This document shows positions 44,695 to 50,827 of a stretch of 50,827 nucleotides of DNA, one piece after another. The stretch comes from Thomasclavelia spiroformis (GTDB lineage Bacteria > Bacillota_I > Bacilli_A > Erysipelotrichales > Coprobacillaceae). The translations under genes were made by a program, and so were the position numbers. How positions within the stretch are numbered: the stretch's first letter is position 1; every line of letters begins with the position of its first letter. The stretch spans positions 1 to 50,827 of the forward strand of contig JAGZCC010000008.1 in NCBI GenBank assembly GCA_018369555.1, read 5' to 3'. Under the pieces are notes generated by a model that did no database searches, had not been told where the DNA came from, and saw only the letters and a program-made list of their open reading frames with translations.

Positions 44695-45108
44695 ATGCCT
44701 ACTATTAATCAATTAGTAAGACAAGGTCGTACAGACAAGACAACAAAATCAAAATCACCAGCGTTAAACAGAGGTTATAACTCATTGGCAAAAAAACCAA
44801 CAATCACTAATTCACCTCAAAAACGTGGTGTTTGTACGCGTGTTGCTACTATGACACCTAAAAAACCTAACTCAGCTTTACGTAAATATGCGCGTGTTAG
44901 ATTATCAAATGGTATGGAAGTAACTGCATATATTCCAGGAATTGGACACAATTTACAAGAGCATAGTGTCGTTTTAATTCGTGGTGGTCGTGTTAAGGAT
45001 TTACCAGGGGTTCGTTATCACATTGTACGTGGTACTATGGACTGTGCTGGAGTTAATAATCGTAAACAAGGCCGTTCAAGATATGGTGCTAAGAAACCAA
45101 AAGCTTAA
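44695..45108 (+). CDS. rpsL: Ribosomal protein S12
   Basis: A 137-residue decoding-centre protein. The streptomycin-sensitive sequences are TPKKPNSALRK (both lysines of the K42 region kept) and GVRYH near the K87 site, so no streptomycin resistance is predicted. The ATG at 44695 is used: AAAGGAG lies upstream and the product then starts MPTINQLVRQG as in all bacteria. The longer frame from 44638 is not homologous. Confidence 0.98.
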   Translation: MPTINQLVRQGRTDKTTKSKSPALNRGYNSLAKKPTITNSPQKRGVCTRVATMTPKKPNSALRKYARVRLSNGMEVTAYIPGIGHNLQEHSVVLIRGGRVKDLPGVRYHIVRGTMDCAGVNNRKQGRSRYGAKKPKA

Positions 45109-45133
45109 AAATCAAGTATAGGAGGAAAATTAA

Positions 45134-45604
45134 ATGGCAAGAAAAGGTCAAGTTGCAAAAAGAGACGTTCTACCTGATCCAGTGTATAATTCTAAAACTG
45201 TATCTAAATTAATCAACAACATTATGCTTGATGGTAAAAAAGGTGTAGCGCAAAACATCTTATATGATGCATTTAAAAAAGTAGAAGAAAAAACTGGAAA
45301 TCCAGCAATGGAAGTTTTTGATCAAGCAATCAATAACATTATGCCAGTTCTTGAACTTAAAGTTAGACGTATTGGTGGAGCTAACTACCAAGTACCAGTA
45401 GAAGTATCTGGGGAAAGAAGAATGACTTTAGGATTAAGATGGTTAGTAAATTATTCTCGTTTGAGAAATGAAAATACAATGGTTGATCGTTTAGCTAACG
45501 AAATCATTGATGCTTCAAATGGAGCAGGAGCTTCTGTTAAGAAAAAAGAAGATACTCATAAAATGGCTGAAGCAAATAAAGCATTTGCTCATTTCCGTTG
45601 GTAA
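45134..45604 (+). CDS. rpsG: Ribosomal protein S7
   Basis: A 156-residue head protein of the 30S subunit that starts assembly of the 16S rRNA 3' domain and contacts E-site tRNA. Typical sequence: MARKGQVAKRDVLPDPVYNS (N-terminus), FDQAINNIMPVLELKVRRIGG and the tail THKMAEANKAFAHFRW. It is preceded by AGGAGG and lies 25 bases after rpsL, as in the str operon. In many bacteria S7 represses this operon by binding between rpsL and rpsG; no such long structure is seen in this short gap. Confidence 0.98.
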   Translation: MARKGQVAKRDVLPDPVYNSKTVSKLINNIMLDGKKGVAQNILYDAFKKVEEKTGNPAMEVFDQAINNIMPVLELKVRRIGGANYQVPVEVSGERRMTLGLRWLVNYSRLRNENTMVDRLANEIIDASNGAGASVKKKEDTHKMAEANKAFAHFRW

Positions 45605-45637
45605 TATCCAACAAACAATAATGAAAGGAGAAAAATT

Positions 45638-47713
45638 ATGGCTCGTGAATTCTCTTTAGAGAAAACTCGTAATATTGGAATTATGGCTCATATAGATGCT
45701 GGTAAAACAACAACAACTGAGCGTGTTCTATATTATACAGGTAAAATTCATAAAATTGGAGAAACACATGAAGGTGCTTCTCAAATGGACTGGATGGAAC
45801 AAGAACAAGAACGTGGTATCACAATTACATCTGCTGCAACTACTGCACAATGGAATGGATACCGTGTAAATATCATCGATACACCAGGCCATGTAGACTT
45901 CACTGTAGAAGTTGAACGTTCATTGCGTGTATTAGATGGTGCAGTAACAGTATTAGACTCTAAAGCAGGGGTTGAACCACAAACTGAAACAGTTTGGCGT
46001 CAAGCAACTACATATGGAGTACCTCGTATTGTTTTCTGTAATAAAATGGATGCTACTGGTGCAGACTTTATTATGTCTGTTGAATCTTTAGAAAAAAGAT
46101 TAGGGGTACAAGGTGTAGCTATCCAATTACCAATCGGTGCTGAAGATACTTTTGAAGGTATTATCGATTTAATTAAAATGAAAGCTATGTATTTTGAAGG
46201 AGCAGTAGGTGAAAATGTAATTTACAAAGATATTCCTGAAGAATATTTAGCACAAGCACAAGAATATCGTGCAAAAATGTTAGATGCTGCAGCATCATAT
46301 GATGATGATCTTATGATGAAAGTATTAGAAGAAGAAGAACCAACTGAAGAAGAAATTAAAGCTGCAATCCGTAAAGGAGTATTAGCTGTAGAATTATTCC
46401 CAGTATTATGTGGTTCTGCTTATCGATATAAAGGGGTACAACCAATGTTAGATGCTGTTATCGATTTCTTACCTGCACCTACTGATATTCCATCAATTAA
46501 AGGTGTTGATGCAAACGATAACGAAATTGAAAGACATGCTTCTGATGAAGAACCTTTCTCAGCATTAGCATTCAAAATTATGGCTGACCCATTTGTTGGA
46601 AAATTAACATTCTTCCGTGTATATTCTGGTAGTGCGGATGCAGGAAGTTATGTATTAAATTCAACAAAAAACAAAAAAGAACGTTTAGGACGTATCTTAC
46701 AAATGCATGCGAACAAACGTAATGAAATTAGTACAGTTTATGCAGGAGATATCGCTGCAGCTGTAGGTTTCAAAAATACAACAACAGGTGATACTATTTG
46801 TGATGAAAAGAATTTCGTAATTCTTGAAAAAATGGAATTCCCTGAACCAGTTATTGAACTTGCAATTGAACCAAAAACTAAGCAAGATCAAGATAAATTA
46901 GGAAACGGTTTAGCTAAATTAGCTGAAGAAGATCCAACATTCAAAACATATACAAACCCTGAAACTGGTGATACTGTAATCGCTGGTATGGGTGAATTAC
47001 ACTTAGATGTAATTGTTGATCGTTTAAAAAGAGAATTTAAAGTTGAAGCTAACGTAGGTGCACCACAAGTAGCTTATCGTGAAACTATTACTCAAGCTGC
47101 TGATTGCGAAGGTAAGTATGTAAAACAATCAGGTGGTCGTGGACAATATGGACACGTATGGATTAAATTCGAACCTAATGAAGGAAAAGGATTTGAATTC
47201 GTTGATGCTATAGTTGGTGGAGCTGTACCTAGAGAATATATTAATTCAGTTAAAGTAGGTCTAGAAGACGCTCTTGAAACTGGTATGATTGCTGGATACC
47301 CAGTATTAGATGTTAAAGCAACATTATTTGATGGTTCTTACCATGATGTCGATTCATCAGAAATGGCATATAAAGTTGCTGCAAGTTTAGCACTAAAAGC
47401 AGCTGGTAAAAAATGTGCTCCAGTAATTTTGGAACCAATTATGGCTGTAGAAGTTGTAGCTCCAGCTGAATATTTAGGAAGTGTAATGGGAGATGTTTCT
47501 TCACGTCGTGGTATGATTGAAGGACAAGAAGAAAGAGGAAATGCTGTATCAGTACAAGCTTCTGTACCATTATCAGAAATGTTCGGTTATGCAACTGATT
47601 TACGTTCATTCACACAAGGGCGTGGTAACTACACTATGAGATTTGATAGATATGAACCAGTACCTAAATCAATCAGAGAAGAAATTATCAAGAAAAACGG
47701 TGGGAATGAATAG
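45638..47713 (+). CDS. fusA: Elongation factor G
   Basis: A 691-residue translocation GTPase. G-domain motifs: AHIDAGKTTT (G1), RGITITSAATT (G2), DTPGHVDFT (G3), NKMDATGADF (G4). The domain IV tip and C-terminal GRGNYTMRFDRYEPVP are present. Length fits the standard EF-G (not EF-G2 or Tet-type protection proteins). The start follows AAAGGAG, 33 bases after rpsG. Confidence 0.98.
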   Translation: MAREFSLEKTRNIGIMAHIDAGKTTTTERVLYYTGKIHKIGETHEGASQMDWMEQEQERGITITSAATTAQWNGYRVNIIDTPGHVDFTVEVERSLRVLDGAVTVLDSKAGVEPQTETVWRQATTYGVPRIVFCNKMDATGADFIMSVESLEKRLGVQGVAIQLPIGAEDTFEGIIDLIKMKAMYFEGAVGENVIYKDIPEEYLAQAQEYRAKMLDAAASYDDDLMMKVLEEEEPTEEEIKAAIRKGVLAVELFPVLCGSAYRYKGVQPMLDAVIDFLPAPTDIPSIKGVDANDNEIERHASDEEPFSALAFKIMADPFVGKLTFFRVYSGSADAGSYVLNSTKNKKERLGRILQMHANKRNEISTVYAGDIAAAVGFKNTTTGDTICDEKNFVILEKMEFPEPVIELAIEPKTKQDQDKLGNGLAKLAEEDPTFKTYTNPETGDTVIAGMGELHLDVIVDRLKREFKVEANVGAPQVAYRETITQAADCEGKYVKQSGGRGQYGHVWIKFEPNEGKGFEFVDAIVGGAVPREYINSVKVGLEDALETGMIAGYPVLDVKATLFDGSYHDVDSSEMAYKVAASLALKAAGKKCAPVILEPIMAVEVVAPAEYLGSVMGDVSSRRGMIEGQEERGNAVSVQASVPLSEMFGYATDLRSFTQGRGNYTMRFDRYEPVPKSIREEIIKKNGGNE

Positions 47714-47731
47714 TCTTCACTCAAAATCTTA

Positions 47732-47760
47732 TTGATTTTTTCAATCAAATAAATTAGAAT
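47732..47760 (+). promoter_or_regulatory. Possible internal promoter for tuf
   Basis: TTGATT (47732-47737), 17-base spacer, TAGAAT (47755-47760), inside the fusA-tuf gap, which would allow extra tuf expression. Confidence 0.45.
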
Positions 47761-47797
47761 GTATATGTACAAAAATATAAATTAGGAGGAACCTTAA

Positions 47798-48982
47798 ATG
47801 GCTAAGGAAAAATTTGACCGCTCTAAAGCGCACGTAAATATCGGAACTATTGGTCACGTTGACCATGGTAAAACAACATTAACTGCTGCTATTACAACAG
47901 TATTATCTAACGATGGACAAGCTCAAGCAATGGATTATGCTGCAATTGACAACGCTCCAGAAGAAAAAGAACGTGGTATCACAATCAACACTTCTCACGT
48001 TGAATATCAAACAGCTACACGTCACTATGCACACGTTGACTGTCCAGGCCATGCTGACTATATCAAAAATATGATCACTGGTGCAGCACAAATGGATGGA
48101 GCTATCTTAGTAGTTGCTGCTACAGATGGTCCAATGCCACAAACAAGAGAACACATCTTATTATCTCGTCAAGTAGGTGTACCATATATTATCGTATTCT
48201 TAAATAAATGTGATATGGTTGATGACGAAGAATTATTAGATTTAGTAGAAATGGAAGTTCGTGAATTATTAAATGAATATGAATTCCCAGGTGATGACAC
48301 TCCAGTTATCCGTGGATCAGCTTTAAAAGCATTAGAAGGAGATCCAAAATGGGTACCAGCTATTCATGAATTAATGGATGCTGTTGATGCTTATATTCCA
48401 ACACCAACAAGAGATACTGATAAACCATTCTTAATGCCAGTTGAAGATGTTTTCACAATTACTGGACGTGGTACAGTTGCTACTGGACGTGTTGAACGTG
48501 GACAATTAAACTTAAATGACCCACTTGAAATCGTAGGTATTCATGAAACTCAAAATACTGTTGCTACAGGTATCGAAATGTTCCGTAAATTATTAGATTA
48601 TGCTGAATCTGGAGATAACGTAGGGGTATTATTAAGAGGTATCAACCGTGATCAAATCCAACGTGGACAAGTATTAGCTAAACCTGGATCAGTTAATCCA
48701 CATAAAAAATTCAAATCTCAAGTTTATATCTTAAGTAAAGATGAAGGTGGACGTCATACTCCTTTCTTCGCTAACTATAGACCACAATTCTACTTCAGAA
48801 CAACTGACGTAACTGGTGTTATTGAATTACCAGAAGGTATAGAAATGGTTATGCCTGGAGACAATGTTGAATTAACTGTTGAATTAATTGCTCCAATCGC
48901 TATTGAAAAAGGAACTAAATTCTCTATCCGCGAAGGTGGTAGAACTGTAGGTTCTGGAAATATTTCTGATATTATTGAATAA
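47798..48982 (+). CDS. tuf: Elongation factor Tu
   Basis: A 394-residue GTPase that brings aminoacyl-tRNA to the ribosome. G motifs: GHVDHGKTTL (G1), RGITIN (G2), DCPGHADY (G3) and NKCDMVDDEE (G4). The C-terminal barrel with PQFYFRTTDVTG and SIREGGRTVGSG is normal. AGGAGG precedes the ATG. Codon use is tighter than in neighbours (frequent TTC, ATC, CGT), as expected of a very highly expressed gene. A strong terminator closes the operon. Confidence 0.98.
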   Translation: MAKEKFDRSKAHVNIGTIGHVDHGKTTLTAAITTVLSNDGQAQAMDYAAIDNAPEEKERGITINTSHVEYQTATRHYAHVDCPGHADYIKNMITGAAQMDGAILVVAATDGPMPQTREHILLSRQVGVPYIIVFLNKCDMVDDEELLDLVEMEVRELLNEYEFPGDDTPVIRGSALKALEGDPKWVPAIHELMDAVDAYIPTPTRDTDKPFLMPVEDVFTITGRGTVATGRVERGQLNLNDPLEIVGIHETQNTVATGIEMFRKLLDYAESGDNVGVLLRGINRDQIQRGQVLAKPGSVNPHKKFKSQVYILSKDEGGRHTPFFANYRPQFYFRTTDVTGVIELPEGIEMVMPGDNVELTVELIAPIAIEKGTKFSIREGGRTVGSGNISDIIE

Positions 48983-49014
48983 TATCAAAAATACAATTGA
49001 TATAATTGCTTTAT

Positions 49015-49068
49015 AAAGAGGCTGTAAGAAATAAAGAATTTTAATCTTTATTTCTTACTCCTCTTTTT
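49015..49068 (+). terminator. Strong terminator after tuf
   Basis: AAAGAGG (49015-49021) pairs with CCTCTTT, and an inner stem TAAGAAATAAAGA/TCTTTATTTCTTA extends it, followed by Ts. Confidence 0.9.
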
Positions 49069-49347
49069 ATTTAACGGGCACCAGGTGTAATTAAAGAAAA
49101 AGCTATTTTTGAGTTAAGCACGATAAAAATCAAGAAGAGATGAGGATGGAAAATTATCACTATTATGCGATTCTTACAAGCAAAATATTCAATTCATTAA
49201 ATTATGAGTCGATTAAAAATTCTAAGTCGGTAACGCAATCAAAAATCACAAAAAAGCATTAATCGATTTTTTAAAATAAGGTTATGATATGTTATGACAT
49301 TATTATATTTGAGTGAGTGTATGGTTTAGTTTTTACTTTTTATGGTC
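49069..49347. other. Non-coding gap between tuf and the PTS gene
   Basis: No clear gene. A 38-codon frame starting ATG 49146 (MENYHYYAIL...) and ending at 49262 has only a weak GAGATGAGG site and no recognised similarity; a short run of plausible codons before it may be decayed coding sequence. Confidence 0.3.
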
Positions 49348-49376
49348 TTGAAAATAAAAAGTTCGTTGGGTATAAT
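49348..49376 (+). promoter_or_regulatory. σA promoter of the PTS IIA gene
   Basis: TTGAAA (49348-49353), 17-base spacer and TATAAT (49371-49376), 50 bases before the ATG. No catabolite-response element was seen. Confidence 0.65.
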
Positions 49377-49425
49377 ATAAAAGCAGATATAAGTCTGAAA
49401 AATGTTATAAGGAGAAAAAGTAAAA

Positions 49426-49734
49426 ATGGATGAACAAGAACAAGTAGTAATTAACTTAATTGTTAATAGTGGAAGTGCTCGTAGTTCGGCGATTGAAGCT
49501 ATCCAATATGCAAAAGCTGGAGATATAAAAAAAGCAGAGGAATCATTGCAAACTGCTAAAGAAACTGTAAATGAAGCACATCATTCGCAAACTGAATTGA
49601 TTCAAGCAGAAATTCGAGGTGAAAAAAGTCCACTAAATTTATTAATGGCGCATGCACAGGATCATTTAATGACTGCGTTAGTTGTGATTGATTTAGCTCA
49701 AGAATTTATAGATGTATATAAAAAAATTGGATAA
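49426..49734 (+). CDS. Lactose/cellobiose-family PTS IIA component
   Basis: A 102-residue cytoplasmic phosphocarrier. The family runs as a three-helix bundle: NLIVNSGSARSSAIEAIQYA, KKAEESLQTAKETVNEAHHSQTEL (its position about residues 35-58) and the phosphorylated His76 in LMAHAQDHLMTA, with His80 nearby. It takes phosphate from HPr and passes it to a IIB protein for cellobiose, chitobiose or lactose. No IIB, IIC or glycosidase gene lies in the window, so it stands alone and its partners must be elsewhere. Start follows AAGGAG. Confidence 0.93.
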   Translation: MDEQEQVVINLIVNSGSARSSAIEAIQYAKAGDIKKAEESLQTAKETVNEAHHSQTELIQAEIRGEKSPLNLLMAHAQDHLMTALVVIDLAQEFIDVYKKIG

Positions 49735-50746
49735 TAAATAAAAAGTTTTAATAAAATAGTAATGTTATTTATTGGATTAAGGTTTTATAGCTATTGTTTT
49801 GATAGTGATTGAAAAAGTAAATTTTATTTTTTGGATTTAAGTTCGATTTTCAAGGGATGAATATAACTTAAATATTATAAGAAGCGACAATAAAAAATAC
49901 TGACAAACAAATTTATAAATGTCCTAAAAAAATTTAAACAGAAACACCGAATTGGTGTTTTTTGTTTTATTAAGGAATTTAAGTAAAAAGTATGTTTTTG
50001 AGGATGATTTATTGATGGGATAAATTTTTCTTTGCCATTTCTTTTTTTATATCAAATTTTTTTGAATATAGTTCGTGTTAGAGGATTTCTTGTCTAATTA
50101 TTTGATTAAGTGCATTGATATGAGGATTTTTCTCAAATGATTTAATGTTTGTAGTTGGTGTTTTTATTTTTAATATACGTTGATGCTGTTTACAATAATT
50201 AAGTAGGTAGGTTTTATTTTGAAATAATTAGATGCGATGACGTTAATCTATTTTCTAAATAAAGAAACTTTTAAAATAAGATTGAATTTTCAATTCATGC
50301 TTTATTTTAAATGTGATTTGCTAGTATTGAAACGTAGAGCAAATAAAACATTAAAATTTTAGGGTATATATTTAATATGATAATGTCTGAGTTGTACAGC
50401 TAATCGAAATTTAAATAGTAAGTTTGTTCTTGGGACTCTTGCTTTTAATTGGATGATATTACTGTTTTATATTAATGCTTAGATGTAGGAAAAATTGGTA
50501 AAAGTATCTTTATCATATTAAGATATTATTAATGATGATAATATAAAATCGAATGTTTATTTTCATTCATGCATAAATAATAAACTTTATTCTAAGTGGA
50601 TATCATTTGAAAATATCATAATATTTAATGATATTTAGAATCCTAAATTCTACAAGAAAAATTTAAGTTTAAGCGCTACCATTATATGAATTGGGGAAGT
50701 ACATACTTTTATAAGAAATGATATCCTAAAAAAAGAAAAAAAGGGG
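49735..50746. other. AT-rich non-coding tail
   Basis: About 1 kb with no convincing gene on either strand. It holds one terminator-like hairpin (49942-49963) and otherwise nothing recognised; short frames are all broken by stops. Confidence 0.6.
49942..49963 (+). terminator. Terminator-like hairpin in the non-coding tail
   Basis: AAACACC (49942-49948) pairs with GGTGTTT (49954-49960), followed by TTT. It is about 200 bases after the PTS gene, so it may end that message or a small RNA. Confidence 0.65.
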
Positions 50747-50775
50747 TTTACAAAAAGGAAGTAATGTGATAAATT
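50747..50775 (+). promoter_or_regulatory. Promoter reading out of the window
   Basis: TTTACA (50747-50752), 17-base spacer, then TGATAAATT with an extended -10 (50770-50775). The -10 region resembles that of rpoB. The leader that follows is purine-rich and carries no coding start inside the window; an rRNA or other stable transcript beyond the edge is a guess. Confidence 0.45.
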
Positions 50776-50827
50776 AAATAGGCACTCGAAAGAAGAGGAA
50801 AGAGCCGGAAGGAAATAAGAAAAAAAG

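Noticed and set aside
48923..48960. Ser in SIREGG of EF-Tu at the place of E. coli Ala375, a kirromycin-resistance position
   Set aside because: Ser is common at this place in ordinary Firmicutes EF-Tu, so it is not evidence of resistance.
49146..49262. 38-codon frame MENYHYYAIL...
   Set aside because: Weak ribosome site, no family resemblance and no clear promoter; kept only as part of the gap description.

Overview
The window looks like a chromosomal segment of a very AT-rich, low-GC Gram-positive anaerobe. Desulfoferrodoxin, a class B sortase, T-box control, Firmicutes-type ribosomal leaders and σA promoters all fit this. Several sequence signatures (Asn at the RpoB rifampicin hot spot, a shortened loop in ribosomal protein L11) point to the Erysipelotrichia, perhaps Thomasclavelia/Coprobacillus. 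That placement is inference from the proteins; no 16S gene is present.

Layout. 1-1850: structured DNA resembling an IS200/IS605 right end, then two minus-strand genes (a DUF7309/DUF6930-type protein and a PAP2 phosphatase) separated by two long inverted repeats. 2031-7140: ychF, a class B sortase, an LCP-family wall-polymer ligase and an O-antigen-ligase-like membrane protein, i.e. mainly cell-envelope work. 7177-11930: a MarR repressor with an operator-like repeat and a giant 1408-residue protein with two 2-hydroxyacyl-CoA dehydratase activase domains. 12003-18616: metallophosphoesterase, methionine aminopeptidase (opposite strand), AEC transporter, a zinc-ribbon/β-propeller-like membrane protein, then murF-ddl. 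18735-28704: a complete branched-chain amino acid operon behind a leucine-type T-box (leuA-ilvN-ilvC-leuC-leuD-leuB-ilvD-ilvB), with three overlapping hairpins between ilvC and leuC. 28766-32970: a 38-residue sorting-signal-like microprotein, a YitT-family protein, a rhodanese, pgk-tpiA and desulfoferrodoxin. 33053-49068: the transcription/translation core rplK-rplA-rplJ-rplL-methyltransferase-rpoB-rpoC, a gene-free stretch of about 1 kb, then rpsL-rpsG-fusA-tuf. 49348-49740: a lone lactose/cellobiose PTS IIA protein, followed by a gene-poor AT-rich tail that ends in a promoter-like sequence firing out of the window.

The genes are mostly housekeeping. Points most worth a second look are the free-standing sorting-signal microprotein, the hairpin cascade inside the ilv-leu operon, the duplicated L1-binding-like RNA motif ahead of rplK and rplA, the natural rifampicin-resistance signature in RpoB, the shortened thiostrepton loop of L11, and the MarR/giant activase pair. 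I found no CRISPR array, prophage, tRNA, rRNA or intact transposase. Starts of ilvN, rplJ, rplL, rpsL, the AEC transporter, the rhodanese and the methyltransferase were placed by Shine-Dalgarno position rather than by the longest reading frame.
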